From Pseudenterobacter timonensis (GTDB taxonomy: Bacteria > Pseudomonadota > Gammaproteobacteria > Enterobacterales > Enterobacteriaceae), in the NCBI RefSeq assembly GCF_900021175.1, contig NZ_FCOP01000010.1, positions 258,940 to 322,939 of the forward strand: a stretch of DNA of 64,000 nt, given 5' to 3'. Positions 46,036 to 56,925 of the stretch are shown in pieces. Position numbers and translations under genes: made by a program. The notes beneath the pieces were generated by a model. The model did no database searches. It was not told where the DNA came from and saw only the letters and a program-made list of their open reading frames with translations. Numbering within the stretch: the first letter of the stretch is position 1; each line of letters starts with the position of its first letter.

Positions 46036-47469
46036 CTAATTATTCTGGTAGATATCTTTATAAAGCCTGCTTTCGAAACGCACGAGTGGAATACGGCGAT
46101 TACGATAGTCGGCCGGTTCAACAGCATAGCCTGAAAGATACTGCACAAACGCCATGCGTTGACCGCTGGCGGTAGTAATAAAGCCCGCAAGGTTATATAC
46201 CCCCTGCAGCGAGCCGGTCTTGGCGGAGACCTTACCGTCTACGCCCGCGGCATGGAGACCAGCACGGTACTGCAGCGAACCATCATAACCGGCAAGCGGC
46301 AGCATCGAGATGAAGTTTAGCTCAGTGTCATGCTGGGCAATGTACTGTAGCACTTTCATCATGGTGGCGGGGGAGATGAGGTTATGACGGGAGAGCCCGG
46401 AGCCATCCACTGCAATGGTGTTACCCAGGTCGATACCCGCCTGCTGGCGCAGGATCTGGCGTACCGCGTCGGAGCCTGCGCGCCAGGTGCCTGGCACCCC
46501 AAAGCGGGCATGGCCAATCATCCGAAAGACGGTATCGGCGATCATATTGTCCGACTTCTTGAGCATGATTTTCAGCAGGTCATGCAGCGGGGCGGACTGC
46601 TTGCTGGCAATCACGGTTCCCGGCTCGTTGGGCTGGGTCTGACGCAGCAGCGTACCGGAATAGCTGATATTGGCCTGCTTCAGCTCATCCTTCAGGATGG
46701 CTCCCGCGTAGCTGGCACCATCCTGAATCGCGAACGCCAGCGGCAGCGGGTCGGCACGCTGGGAGAGACAGCCGGTCAGCGTATAGCGGTTAAGATCGCC
46801 TGGTACCACGTCCAGCTCGCAATACTGCGCATCCGGCGAGCCTTTGGCCAGCGTACGCACCTGGCTGAACATGGTGACGGGATAATAAGAGGCGACGCGA
46901 ATAAACGCTAAATCATTTGCCTTTGGCGCGCTGTAGAGCGAAACGGAGAAGCAGTTGCGGTCAACAATCGCGGCTGACGGCGGCGCGCTGAAACACTGGG
47001 TCATATCGTTCCACGGCCAGCCGGGCGCTTTATCGTGGCTGGCAAAAACAGAGGTGTCGATCAGCACGTTCCCCTCTATCCTTTGCACGCCCGATTTTTT
47101 TAACACCGCGACCATGTTACGAATATCCTGCCGCTTAAAGGTGGGATCGCCGCCGAAACGGGCAATAAGATCGCCTTTCAGCACTCCCTCTTCGACATTC
47201 CCTTTACTCTCAAGGGTAGTGGTAAAGCGAAAGTCCGGCCCGAGCTGGAGCAGTGCGGCCAGCGCGGTAATTACCTTTTGCGTACTGGCGGGAAGGGCCA
47301 TCTGCTGGCTGTGGTAATCAATCTGCGGCGACTGGGCGCCCACCTTTTGCACCATAAGGGCAAGGTTAGCGCCAGCGGGGAGCTGAGTCACATAGTCATC
47401 AACATTCGCGGCCTGAACAGAGAACGTGATACTGGTAGTCAATCCGATGATAAAACTAGAAAATCGCAT
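46036..47469 (-). CDS. dacB: D-alanyl-D-alanine carboxypeptidase/endopeptidase (PBP4)
   Basis: Periplasmic penicillin-binding protein 4, trimming and cleaving peptidoglycan cross-links. 477 residues with a 20-residue signal peptide ending SVQA. The SxxK motif is S62-K65 (ASTQK), followed by KSDN and the C-terminal KTG (SAKTGSL). Divergent from greA. Confidence 0.96.
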   Translation of the reverse strand: MRFSSFIIGLTTSITFSVQAANVDDYVTQLPAGANLALMVQKVGAQSPQIDYHSQQMALPASTQKVITALAALLQLGPDFRFTTTLESKGNVEEGVLKGDLIARFGGDPTFKRQDIRNMVAVLKKSGVQRIEGNVLIDTSVFASHDKAPGWPWNDMTQCFSAPPSAAIVDRNCFSVSLYSAPKANDLAFIRVASYYPVTMFSQVRTLAKGSPDAQYCELDVVPGDLNRYTLTGCLSQRADPLPLAFAIQDGASYAGAILKDELKQANISYSGTLLRQTQPNEPGTVIASKQSAPLHDLLKIMLKKSDNMIADTVFRMIGHARFGVPGTWRAGSDAVRQILRQQAGIDLGNTIAVDGSGLSRHNLISPATMMKVLQYIAQHDTELNFISMLPLAGYDGSLQYRAGLHAAGVDGKVSAKTGSLQGVYNLAGFITTASGQRMAFVQYLSGYAVEPADYRNRRIPLVRFESRLYKDIYQNN

Positions 47470-47534
47470 AATCTCGCGCTAACAACCCGGAAACAAACCG
47501 TCATACTACGGCGCATCGCCCTGCAAAGTAAACG

Positions 47535-47563
47535 ATGACCCATAGTGAACTTCGGGGTAAAAT
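47535..47563 (+). promoter_or_regulatory. Candidate greA promoter
   Basis: ATGACC, 17-base spacer, TAAAAT, upstream of the leader hairpin. Confidence 0.45.
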
Positions 47564-47589
47564 GCGTATCAAACTGAAAAATTGCTGCT

Positions 47590-47624
47590 GGCCTGGAACT
47601 TCGCTTCCGGGTCAGTTTTCTTTT
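47590..47624 (+). terminator. Leader terminator of greA (GraL-like)
   Basis: 9-bp stem GGCCTGGAA/TTCCGGGTC, loop CTTCGC, then AGTTTTCTTTT. In E. coli early termination in the greA leader yields the short GraL RNAs; the same arrangement is seen here about 90 bases before greA. Confidence 0.7.
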
Positions 47625-47716
47625 GCTTCTGACCTGTGTCAGGCTATGGATGCCTGCGAGGCCAGTAGTCGGGGCGGTCTGCCGTACCCAACAGGAATGT
47701 TCAAGAGGTATAACAA

Positions 47717-48193
47717 ATGCAAGCTATTCCGATGACCTTACGTGGCGCTGAAAAACTGCGCGAAGAACTGGATTATCTGAAATCCGTACGTCGCCCGGAA
47801 ATCATCGCCGCGATCGCTGAAGCGCGCGAACATGGCGATCTGAAAGAGAACGCCGAATACCACGCTGCGCGTGAACAACAGGGCTTCTGCGAAGGCCGTA
47901 TCAAAGATATTGAGGCCAAGCTCTCTAACGCCCAGGTGATCGATATCACCAAAATGCCTAACAATGGCCGGGTGATTTTCGGTGCGACCGTCAGCGTGCT
48001 GAACCTGGACAATGATGAAGAGCAGACCTACCGCATCGTGGGTGACGACGAGGCGGATTTTAAGCAGAACCTGATCTCCGTGAACTCGCCTATCGCGCGC
48101 GGGTTAATTGGCAAAGAGCAGGATGATGTGGTGACGATCCGCACGCCGGGCGGCGAAGTGGAATATGAAATCACCAAGGTAGAGTATCTCTGA
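47717..48193 (+). CDS. greA: Transcription elongation factor GreA
   Basis: Rescues backtracked RNA polymerase by stimulating transcript cleavage. 158 residues: N-terminal coiled coil with the acidic tip around [12 protein letters not shown], then the FKBP-like C-terminal domain. AGAGGT before the ATG. Confidence 0.97.
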   Translation: MQAIPMTLRGAEKLREELDYLKSVRRPEIIAAIAEAREHGDLKENAEYHAAREQQGFCEGRIKDIEAKLSNAQVIDITKMPNNGRVIFGATVSVLNLDNDEEQTYRIVGDDEADFKQNLISVNSPIARGLIGKEQDDVVTIRTPGGEVEYEITKVEYL

Positions 48194-48236
48194 TTCGCAT
48201 CTCCCCAAAGATGTTGATACATTGTAAAGATAGGAA

Positions 48237-48257
48237 AAAGGCCGCATAGCGGCCTTT
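48237..48257. terminator. Bidirectional terminator between greA and yhbY
   Basis: AAAGGCCGC-ATA-GCGGCCTTT palindrome with T residues on both strands, between convergent genes. Confidence 0.85.
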
Positions 48258-48344
48258 CAACTACTTAAAGAGCGTGGCATTTTGCTCGCCTGCTTTGAGA
48301 AATCCCGCTTTTTTCACGTAAAACGTGTTTGATTCAGGATATTC

Positions 48345-48638
48345 TTAGCGTGGCAGCGAGATTTTACGCTCTGCAGTCGGGCGATAGAGCACCAGCGTTT
48401 TGCCGATGACCTGTACGTTACAGGCACCGGTTTCGCGCACGATAGCTTCCACGATCAGGTTTTTCGTCTCTCTGTCTTCAGAGGCAATTTTCACCTTGAT
48501 CAGCTCGTGGTGCTCCAGCGCTTGTTCGATCTCGGCAAGCACCCCTTCGGTCAAACCATTGTTGCCAAGCATAACTACCGGCTTGAGCGGATGTGCCAGA
48601 CCTTTAAGGTGCTGTTTTTGTTTAGTACTCAGATTCAT
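48345..48638 (-). CDS. yhbY: Ribosome assembly RNA-binding protein YhbY
   Basis: CRM-domain protein bound to 50S precursors. 97 residues from MNLSTKQKQHLKG with the GxxG loop in MLGNNGLTEG. An in-frame upstream extension to 48695 is not family sequence. Divergent from rlmE. Confidence 0.95.
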   Translation of the reverse strand: MNLSTKQKQHLKGLAHPLKPVVMLGNNGLTEGVLAEIEQALEHHELIKVKIASEDRETKNLIVEAIVRETGACNVQVIGKTLVLYRPTAERKISLPR

Positions 48639-48765
48639 CGTATATTTTTGCTTACGTTGGGATTGAAAACGGTTCATTCTACCGCCATCTCCCATAATAC
48701 GCCAAACGAGCGCGTAGAAATTTACGTCAAAGGCCGGCTGCGATGAACCACGACGGAAATGTTAA

Positions 48766-49395
48766 ATGACAGGTAAAAAGCGTTCTGCCAGCTCAAGCCG
48801 CTGGCTTCAGGAACACTTTAGCGATAAATATGTTCAACAGGCGCAGAAAAAAGGGTTACGTTCCCGCGCCTGGTTTAAACTTGATGAAATCCAGCAAAGT
48901 GACAAACTTTTTAAGCCGGGAATGACGGTTGTCGACCTCGGCGCAGCCCCCGGGGGATGGTCCCAGTATGCGGTGACGCAGATTGGCGGTTCGGGCCGCA
49001 TCATCGCATGTGACCTTTTGCCGATGGATCCTATCGTCGGCGTCGACTTCCTTCAGGGCGATTTTCGTGATGAATTAGTGCTAAAAGCGTTACTCGAACG
49101 TGTGGGTGACAGTAAAGTACAGGTTGTCATGTCTGATATGGCGCCAAATATGTGCGGAACACCGGCGGTGGATATCCCCCGCGCCATGTATCTGGTGGAA
49201 TTGGCGTTAGAAATGTGTCGTGATGTACTGGCGCCAGGTGGTAGTTTTGTAGTGAAGGTGTTCCAGGGCGAAGGTTTCGAGGAGTATCTAAAGGAAATTC
49301 GCTCCCTGTTTACGAAGGTGAAAGTTCGTAAGCCGGACTCTTCCCGGGCTCGTTCCCGTGAAGTGTATATTGTAGCGACCGGGCGTAAACCATAA
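48766..49395 (+). CDS. rlmE: 23S rRNA 2'-O-methyltransferase RlmE
   Basis: Methylates U2552 of 23S rRNA late in 50S assembly; heat-shock gene in E. coli. 209 residues. SAM site [15 protein letters not shown]; catalytic residues in [16 protein letters not shown] and [10 protein letters not shown]. Upstream of ftsH by 90-100 bases, as in E. coli. Confidence 0.97.
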   Translation: MTGKKRSASSSRWLQEHFSDKYVQQAQKKGLRSRAWFKLDEIQQSDKLFKPGMTVVDLGAAPGGWSQYAVTQIGGSGRIIACDLLPMDPIVGVDFLQGDFRDELVLKALLERVGDSKVQVVMSDMAPNMCGTPAVDIPRAMYLVELALEMCRDVLAPGGSFVVKVFQGEGFEEYLKEIRSLFTKVKVRKPDSSRARSREVYIVATGRKP

Positions 49396-49494
49396 CTGGC
49401 AGAAATCAGACGAAAGTTTGAAAGAGGCTGGATATAGCGTATCCTGACGCTGTTTTTAACACAGTTGTAATAAGAGGTTAATCCCTTGAGTGAC

Positions 49495-51429
49495 ATGGCG
49501 AAAAACCTAATACTCTGGCTGGTCATTGCCGTTGTGCTGATGTCAGTGTTCCAGAGCTTTGGGCCCAGCGAGTCGAATGGCCGTAAGGTGGATTATTCAA
49601 CCTTCCTGCAAGAGGTCAATCAGGACCAGGTTCGCGAAGCGCGTATCAACGGACGTGAGATCAACGTTACCAAGAAAGATAGTAACCGTTACACGACTTA
49701 CATCCCGGTGAACGATCCTAAGCTGCTTGATAACCTTCTGACTAAAAACGTCAAGGTAGTCGGTGAGCCGCCGGAAGAGCCGAGCCTGCTGGCTTCTATC
49801 TTTATCTCCTGGTTCCCGATGCTGCTGCTTATCGGCGTCTGGATCTTCTTTATGCGCCAGATGCAGGGCGGCGGTGGCAAAGGCGCCATGTCGTTCGGCA
49901 AGAGCAAGGCGCGTATGCTGACGGAAGATCAGATCAAAACCACCTTTGCTGACGTCGCAGGCTGTGACGAAGCGAAAGAAGAGGTGGGCGAACTGGTTGA
50001 ATACCTGCGTGAGCCGAGCCGCTTCCAGAAACTGGGCGGTAAGATCCCGAAAGGCGTGCTGATGGTTGGCCCTCCGGGTACCGGTAAAACGCTGCTGGCG
50101 AAAGCGATCGCCGGTGAAGCGAAGGTGCCGTTCTTCACGATTTCCGGTTCCGACTTTGTGGAAATGTTCGTCGGTGTCGGCGCATCCCGTGTGCGTGACA
50201 TGTTCGAACAGGCCAAGAAGGCGGCGCCTTGCATCATCTTCATCGATGAAATCGACGCCGTAGGCCGCCAGCGTGGCGCTGGGCTGGGTGGCGGTCACGA
50301 TGAACGTGAGCAGACCCTGAATCAGATGCTGGTTGAGATGGATGGCTTCGAAGGTAACGAAGGTATCATCGTTATCGCGGCGACTAACCGTCCTGACGTA
50401 CTGGACCCGGCGCTGCTGCGTCCTGGCCGTTTCGACCGTCAGGTTGTGGTTGGCCTGCCGGATGTACGCGGTCGTGAACAGATCCTGAAAGTCCACATGC
50501 GCCGCGTACCGCTGGCGCCGGATATCGACGCGGCAATTATCGCGCGCGGTACTCCGGGCTTCTCCGGTGCGGATCTGGCGAACCTGGTCAACGAAGCTGC
50601 ACTCTTTGCCGCCCGCGGTAACAAGCGCGTGGTTTCTATGGTGGAGTTCGAAAAAGCGAAAGACAAAATCATGATGGGTGCGGAACGCCGCTCCATGGTG
50701 ATGACGGAAGCGCAGAAAGAGTCTACCGCGTATCACGAAGCGGGCCACGCGATTATCGGTCGCCTGGTGCCGGAACACGATCCGGTGCACAAAGTGACGA
50801 TTATCCCGCGCGGCCGTGCGCTGGGTGTGACCTTCTTCCTGCCTGAGGGCGACGCCATCAGCGCCAGCCGTCAGAAGCTGGAAAGTCAGATCTCCACCCT
50901 CTACGGTGGTCGTCTGGCGGAAGAGATTATCTACGGGCCTGAGCATGTCTCCACCGGTGCCTCTAACGACATCAAAGTGGCGACTAACCTGGCGCGTAAC
51001 ATGGTGACCCAGTGGGGCTTCTCCGACAAACTCGGTCCGCTGCTCTATGCAGAGGAAGAGGGCGAAGTATTCCTGGGCCGCTCTGTGGCGAAGGCGAAAC
51101 ATATGTCCGATGAGACCGCGCGTATCATCGACCAGGAAGTGAAAGCGCTGATCGAACGTAACTACGGTCGTGCACGTCAGATCCTGAACGACAATATGGA
51201 TATTCTGCACGCGATGAAAGATGCGCTCATGAAGTATGAGACCATCGACGCACCGCAGATCGATGACCTGATGGCACGCCGCGAAGTGCGTCCGCCAGCG
51301 GGCTGGGAAGATCCAGGCGCCTCCAACAACTCTGACAATAATGGCACCCCGCGTGCGCCGCGTCCGGTCGATGAACCGCGTACGCCGAACCCGGGCAACA
51401 CCATGTCAGAACAGTTGGGCGACAAGTAA
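49495..51429 (+). CDS. ftsH: ATP-dependent zinc metalloprotease FtsH
   Basis: Membrane AAA+ protease degrading LpxC, sigma-32 and unassembled membrane proteins. 644 residues from this ATG: two membrane segments (about 4-22 and 98-120), Walker A at 192-199 (GPPGTGKT), SRH, and zinc motif HEAGH near 414-418. A TTG nine bases upstream (49486) gives 647 residues and lies at better distance from the AGAGG ribosome site, so it may be the real start. Confidence 0.96.
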   Translation: MAKNLILWLVIAVVLMSVFQSFGPSESNGRKVDYSTFLQEVNQDQVREARINGREINVTKKDSNRYTTYIPVNDPKLLDNLLTKNVKVVGEPPEEPSLLASIFISWFPMLLLIGVWIFFMRQMQGGGGKGAMSFGKSKARMLTEDQIKTTFADVAGCDEAKEEVGELVEYLREPSRFQKLGGKIPKGVLMVGPPGTGKTLLAKAIAGEAKVPFFTISGSDFVEMFVGVGASRVRDMFEQAKKAAPCIIFIDEIDAVGRQRGAGLGGGHDEREQTLNQMLVEMDGFEGNEGIIVIAATNRPDVLDPALLRPGRFDRQVVVGLPDVRGREQILKVHMRRVPLAPDIDAAIIARGTPGFSGADLANLVNEAALFAARGNKRVVSMVEFEKAKDKIMMGAERRSMVMTEAQKESTAYHEAGHAIIGRLVPEHDPVHKVTIIPRGRALGVTFFLPEGDAISASRQKLESQISTLYGGRLAEEIIYGPEHVSTGASNDIKVATNLARNMVTQWGFSDKLGPLLYAEEEGEVFLGRSVAKAKHMSDETARIIDQEVKALIERNYGRARQILNDNMDILHAMKDALMKYETIDAPQIDDLMARREVRPPAGWEDPGASNNSDNNGTPRAPRPVDEPRTPNPGNTMSEQLGDK

Positions 51430-51460
51430 GCCACGCGTTTGACCGCGTTATCTTTACCCA

Positions 51461-51488
51461 AAACCCTGGAGCTTGCTCCGGGGTTTTT
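51461..51488 (+). terminator. Terminator after ftsH
   Basis: AAACCCTGGAGC/GCTCCGGGGTTT stem and TTTTT, 31 bases past the stop and 39 before folP. Confidence 0.9.
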
Positions 51489-51526
51489 CATATCTGCTTA
51501 ACCATAAAAATACCAGGGAATTAGCC

Positions 51527-52375
51527 ATGAAACTTTTCGCCCAGGATTCGGTTCTCGATCTCTCTCATCCCCATGTGATGGGGATCCTGAACGTAACGCC
51601 TGACTCCTTCTCTGACGGCGGTACGCACAACACGCTGATTGAGGCGGTGAAACATGCCAATCTGATGATCAACGCGGGCGCGACGATCGTGGATATCGGC
51701 GGCGAATCGACACGTCCCGGCGCGGCGGAGGTCAGCGTGGAGGAGGAGTTATCGCGCGTGATCCCGGTAGTAGAGGCCATTGCGCAGCGCTTTGAAGTCT
51801 GGATATCGGTCGACACCTCCAAGCCTGAAGTGATCCGTGAATCTGCGAGAGTGGGCGCTCACATCATAAATGATATCCGCTCGCTGACCGAGCCAGGAGC
51901 GCTGGAAGCGGCCGCGGAAACCGGCCTGCCCGTCTGCCTGATGCATATGCAGGGAAAACCAAAAACGATGCAGGAAGCGCCGAAATATGACGACGTACGC
52001 GCAGAGGTTAACCGTTTCTTTGTGGAGCATATCGAACGCTGTGAGCGGGCAGGTATCGCAAAAGAGAAATTGCTGCTCGACCCGGGGTTCGGTTTCGGTA
52101 AAAATCTCTCACACAACTATGAACTGCTTGCGCACTTATCCGATTTTCATCACTTTGGCCTGCCGTTGCTGGTGGGCATGTCGCGAAAATCGATGGTAGG
52201 GCAACTGCTGAACGTCGGGCCATCCGACCGTCTTAGCGGTAGCCTGGCCTGCGCGGTCATTGCGGCCATGCAGGGTGCACATATTATTCGCGTCCATGAC
52301 GTCAAAGAGACCGTAGAAGCTATGCGCGTGGTGGAAGCTACACTGTCAGCGAAGGAAAACAAACGCTATGAGTAA
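51527..52375 (+). CDS. folP: Dihydropteroate synthase
   Basis: Joins p-aminobenzoate to the pterin in folate synthesis; sulphonamide target. 282 residues from MKLFAQDSV with AGGGA ahead. Signatures [14 protein letters not shown] and [11 protein letters not shown] intact. Upstream frame to 51473 runs through the ftsH terminator and is rejected. Overlaps glmM by 8 bases. Confidence 0.97.
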   Translation: MKLFAQDSVLDLSHPHVMGILNVTPDSFSDGGTHNTLIEAVKHANLMINAGATIVDIGGESTRPGAAEVSVEEELSRVIPVVEAIAQRFEVWISVDTSKPEVIRESARVGAHIINDIRSLTEPGALEAAAETGLPVCLMHMQGKPKTMQEAPKYDDVRAEVNRFFVEHIERCERAGIAKEKLLLDPGFGFGKNLSHNYELLAHLSDFHHFGLPLLVGMSRKSMVGQLLNVGPSDRLSGSLACAVIAAMQGAHIIRVHDVKETVEAMRVVEATLSAKENKRYE

Positions 52376-53705
52376 TCGTAAATATTTTGGTACGGATGGT
52401 ATTCGTGGACGCGTAGGCGAAGCACCCATTACCCCTGATTTTGTGCTCAAGCTGGGCTGGGCGGCGGGCAAGGTGCTGGCGCGTCACGGCTCACGTAAAA
52501 TTATTATCGGCAAAGATACCCGTATCTCCGGCTATATGCTGGAATCGGCGCTGGAGGCGGGCCTTGCGGCGGCAGGACTTTCAGCCTCCTTCACCGGCCC
52601 AATGCCAACCCCTGCGGTGGCTTATCTGACACGTACCTTCCGTGCGGAAGCGGGCATCGTGATCTCTGCATCCCATAACCCGTTCTACGATAACGGCATC
52701 AAATTCTTCTCCATTGACGGGACCAAACTGCCGGACGAGGTGGAAGAGGCGATTGAAGCCGAGATGGAAAAAGAGATTACCTGCGTCGACTCGGCGGAGC
52801 TGGGGAAAGCCAGCCGTATCGTTGACGCGGCGGGCCGTTACATTGAGTTCTGTAAGGCGACCTTACCGAATGAGCTGAGCCTGAGCGCCCTGAAAATCGT
52901 GGTGGACTGTGCCAATGGCGCGACCTACCACATTGCGCCGAGCGTCTTTCGCGAGCTGGGGGCCAAAGTTATCGCTATCGGCTGTGAGCCGGACGGCTTA
53001 AATATCAACGAAGAGGTAGGCGCCACGGACGTGCGTGCGCTCCAGGCCCGCGTGCTGGCGGAAAAAGCGGATCTCGGTATCGCCTTTGACGGCGACGGCG
53101 ATCGCGTCATTATGGTTGACCACGAAGGCAACAAAGTCGACGGCGACCAGATCCTCTATATCATCGCCCGCGAAGCGCTGCGTCAGGGTCAGCTGCGCGG
53201 CGGCGCGGTGGGCACGCTAATGAGCAACATGGGCCTTGAGCTGGCGCTCAAGCAGCTCGGTATTCCGTTTACCCGTGCCAAAGTGGGCGACCGCTACGTG
53301 CTGGAAAAAATGCAGGAAAAGGGCTGGCGTATCGGGGCGGAAAACTCCGGCCACGTTATTCTTCTCGATAAAACCACGACCGGCGACGGCATCGTGGCGG
53401 GGCTGCAGGTGGTCGCGGCGATGGTTCGCAACCATATGAGCCTCCACGATCTTTGCAGCGGCATGAAAATGTTCCCGCAGATCCTGGTCAACGTGCGCTT
53501 TACCGCCGGCAGCGGCAATCCGCTGGAAAACGAGACGGTAAAACGCGTGACGGCAGATGTGGAAGCGGCGTTGGGCAATCGCGGGCGCGTGCTGTTGCGG
53601 AAGTCAGGCACCGAGCCGCTGATCCGTGTGATGGTGGAAGGCGAGAATGAAGCCCAGGTCACCGAATTTGCCCATCGCATTGCTGATGCGGTAAAAGCGG
53701 TCTGA
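52368..53705 (+). CDS. glmM: Phosphoglucosamine mutase
   Basis: Interconverts glucosamine-6- and 1-phosphate for UDP-GlcNAc. 445 residues, phosphoserine Ser102 in ISASHNP, metal loop DGDGDR, sugar loop GAENSGH. Confidence 0.97.
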   Translation: MSNRKYFGTDGIRGRVGEAPITPDFVLKLGWAAGKVLARHGSRKIIIGKDTRISGYMLESALEAGLAAAGLSASFTGPMPTPAVAYLTRTFRAEAGIVISASHNPFYDNGIKFFSIDGTKLPDEVEEAIEAEMEKEITCVDSAELGKASRIVDAAGRYIEFCKATLPNELSLSALKIVVDCANGATYHIAPSVFRELGAKVIAIGCEPDGLNINEEVGATDVRALQARVLAEKADLGIAFDGDGDRVIMVDHEGNKVDGDQILYIIAREALRQGQLRGGAVGTLMSNMGLELALKQLGIPFTRAKVGDRYVLEKMQEKGWRIGAENSGHVILLDKTTTGDGIVAGLQVVAAMVRNHMSLHDLCSGMKMFPQILVNVRFTAGSGNPLENETVKRVTADVEAALGNRGRVLLRKSGTEPLIRVMVEGENEAQVTEFAHRIADAVKAV

Positions 53706-53725
53706 TTATCCGGTTAAGTGATTAA

Positions 53726-53750
53726 AAAGGCGGCGTTTGCCGCCTTTATT
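53726..53750 (+). terminator. Terminator after glmM
   Basis: AAAGGCGGC-GTTT-GCCGCCTTT followed by ATT. Confidence 0.85.
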
Positions 53751-53813
53751 GTGCGCAGAAAGAGAGCTTTTGCTGTTTTTTTCCGCACTTGATAAAATGC
53801 GATGAAATTGCCC

Positions 53814-53842
53814 TTGCACAGGGCATTCGCTTTGGTTAGTAT
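53814..53842 (+). promoter_or_regulatory. secG-leuU promoter
   Basis: TTGCAC, 17-base spacer, TAGTAT; a transcript start near 53850 would include secG and the tRNA just after it. Confidence 0.7.
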
Positions 53843-53928
53843 TCACACCCGCTTCAGTGGGAAAGATAAATTCCTGCTAACTGGTTGAAGCATTGGTATG
53901 CGGCAAATCCGCAAGGAACAGGTTGATT

Positions 53929-54261
53929 ATGTACGAAGCTCTTTTAGTAGTTTTCCTTATTGTAGCAATCGCGCTGGTAGCGATGGTTATGCTGCAACAG
54001 GGTAAAGGCGCTGATATGGGAGCCTCCTTCGGAGCAGGCGCTTCCGGTACGCTGTTTGGCTCAAGTGGTTCTGCGAACTTCATGACCCGTACAACGGCGA
54101 TTCTGGCAACGTTGTTCTTCATCATCAGTCTGGTGCTTGGCAATATCAACAGCAACAAGACCAGCAAAGGAAGCGAGTGGGAAAACCTGAGCGCGCCAGC
54201 GAAAACTGAGCAAACTCAGCCAGCTGCACCGGCTAAGCCGACCAGCGATATCCCGCAGTAA
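53929..54261 (+). CDS. secG: Preprotein translocase subunit SecG
   Basis: Small subunit of the SecYEG channel. 110 residues with two membrane segments (about 2-22 and 52-72) and a Pro/Ala/Gln-rich tail. The ATG at MYEALLV is the family start. Confidence 0.96.
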   Translation: MYEALLVVFLIVAIALVAMVMLQQGKGADMGASFGAGASGTLFGSSGSANFMTRTTAILATLFFIISLVLGNINSNKTSKGSEWENLSAPAKTEQTQPAAPAKPTSDIPQ

Positions 54262-54269
54262 GTACCTGT

Positions 54270-54356
54270 ACCGAGGTGGTGGAATTGGTAGACACGCTAC
54301 CTTGAGGTGGTAGTGCCCTAACGGGCTTGTGGGTTCGAGTCCCATCCTCGGTACCA
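54270..54356 (+). tRNA. leuU: tRNA-Leu (GAG)
   Basis: 87 bases; acceptor stem ACCGAGG/CCTCGGT fully paired, long variable arm, anticodon GAG at 54304-54306, encoded CCA. Begins 9 bases after the secG stop, so it is processed from the secG transcript or a shared one. Confidence 0.95.
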
Positions 54357-54368
54357 ATATTCCAGAAG

Positions 54369-54395
54369 AAAGACGTCGAAAGACGTCTTTTTTTT
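54369..54395 (+). terminator. Terminator after leuU
   Basis: Nine-bp stem AAAGACGTC/GACGTCTTT closed by a GAAA tetraloop, then eight T. Confidence 0.95.
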
Positions 54396-54424
54396 CGTCT
54401 GTATATTCTGTGTCTCCGAGCTTT

Positions 54425-54474
54425 TGTAGGCCCGCTAAGCGCAGCGCCAGCGGGCAAAATGGCGTCGCCCTACA
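54425..54474. repeat. Extragenic palindrome between leuU and argG
   Basis: Outer TGTAGG/CCTACA arms and an inner CCCGCT/AGCGGG stem, a REP-like composite in the gap of two convergent transcripts. Confidence 0.6.
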
Positions 54475-54486
54475 CAAGCCAAATAA

Positions 54487-54511
54487 AAAAGGCGCCCATT
54501 GGACGCCTTTT
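54487..54511 (-). terminator. Terminator after argG
   Basis: AAAAGGCG/CGCCTTTT stem with T-run (TTTTTTATTT) on the reverse strand. Confidence 0.85.
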
Positions 54512-54528
54512 GCATTTCTTGTCAGCGC

Positions 54529-55920
<1,392 letters not shown>

Positions 55921-55922
55921 TC

Positions 55923-55940
55923 ATTGCATGTTTATGCAAA
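55923..55940 (-). promoter_or_regulatory. Probable ARG box of argG
   Basis: 18 bases, ATTGCATGTTTATGCAAA, near-palindromic and close to the ArgR half-site pattern TGAAT...ATTCA. It lies about 50 bases before argG, where ArgR would cover the promoter. Confidence 0.5.
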
Positions 55941-56039
55941 ATAAGTGAGTTTTCATTTAATCATCTTTTCCCGAGGACCGGAAGAGAATCGTGCATTTTT
56001 TGTAAAAATTTCCCGCACTTTAGGAGAGAGGAGGGAAGC

Positions 56040-56069
56040 TTGACATGAGGGGGCTGTAATCACTATACT
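56040..56069 (+). promoter_or_regulatory. metY-nusA operon promoter
   Basis: Perfect -35 TTGACA, 18-base spacer, TATACT. The transcript would start about 85 bases before the tRNA and run on into rimP-nusA-infB. Confidence 0.85.
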
Positions 56070-56160
56070 GAATGCCGATTTTACGTCCCGTCTTCGGTAC
56101 CAAATCCCAGCATTATTTGCATTTTTTACCCAAAACGAGTAGAATTTGCCACGTTTCAGG

Positions 56161-56237
<77 letters not shown>

Positions 56238-56360
56238 ACTTTCCCATTAAGTTCTTTTTCAAATATACTATGAAGACTTAGCGCCTTCGTAGCTGGATTT
56301 GAAAAAACGCTTTCGGAAGGTTCTCCAGGCCGCCGTTGCGGCTATAGGGTTCAGTTATCT

Positions 56361-56386
56361 AAAGCCCCGATTTATCGGGGTTTTTT
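56361..56386 (+). terminator. Terminator between metY and rimP
   Basis: AAAGCCCCGA/TCGGGGTTTT with six T. It must be read through for rimP-nusA-infB expression from the metY promoter, so it sets the tRNA-to-mRNA ratio. Confidence 0.85.
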
Positions 56387-56445
56387 GTTATCTGACTACA
56401 GAATAACTGGGCTTTACGCCCTTTTTTTATGTCTTGGGGGTGGGC

Positions 56446-56898
56446 TTGTCCACATTAGAGCAAAAATTAACAGAGATGATTACAGCACCGGTTGAAGCAC
56501 TGGGCTATGAACTGGTCGGCATCGAATTTGTTCGTGGCCGTACATCCACGCTGCGCATCTACATTGATAGTGAAGATGGCATCAATGTTGATGATTGTGC
56601 TGATGTTAGCCACCAGGTGAGTGCGGTTCTCGACGTTGAAGATCCGATTACCGTCGCCTATAACCTGGAAGTTTCCTCGCCTGGCCTCGATCGCCCGATG
56701 TTCACAGCTGAACACTACACGCGCTTTACCGGTGAAGAAGTGGCTCTCGTTCTGCGCATGGCCGTACAGAACCGCCGTAAATGGCAGGGCATTATTAAAG
56801 CCGTGGATGGTGAGATGATCACGGTAGCAGTCGAAGGCAAAGATGAAGTGTTCGCGCTGAGTAATATCCAGAAGGCGAACCTGGTTCCCCACTTTTAA
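56446..56898 (+). CDS. rimP: Ribosome maturation factor RimP
   Basis: 30S assembly factor. 150 residues from a TTG start ([11 protein letters not shown]), the E. coli form, with a G-rich ribosome site directly before it; a GTG 12 bases upstream is an alternative. Contains the conserved SSPGLDRP block. Confidence 0.94.
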   Translation: MSTLEQKLTEMITAPVEALGYELVGIEFVRGRTSTLRIYIDSEDGINVDDCADVSHQVSAVLDVEDPITVAYNLEVSSPGLDRPMFTAEHYTRFTGEEVALVLRMAVQNRRKWQGIIKAVDGEMITVAVEGKDEVFALSNIQKANLVPHF

Positions 56899-56925
56899 CA
56901 GTCTGGATGAGGTGAAAAGCCCGCG

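Noticed and set aside
49597..51210. Long open frame antisense to ftsH (537 codons)
   Set aside because: Shadow of a strongly conserved gene; no own promoter or ribosome site seen.
53893..53928. 5' extension of secG
   Set aside because: GTG-type open codons only; family start MYEALLV at 53929 with AGGAACAGG ahead.
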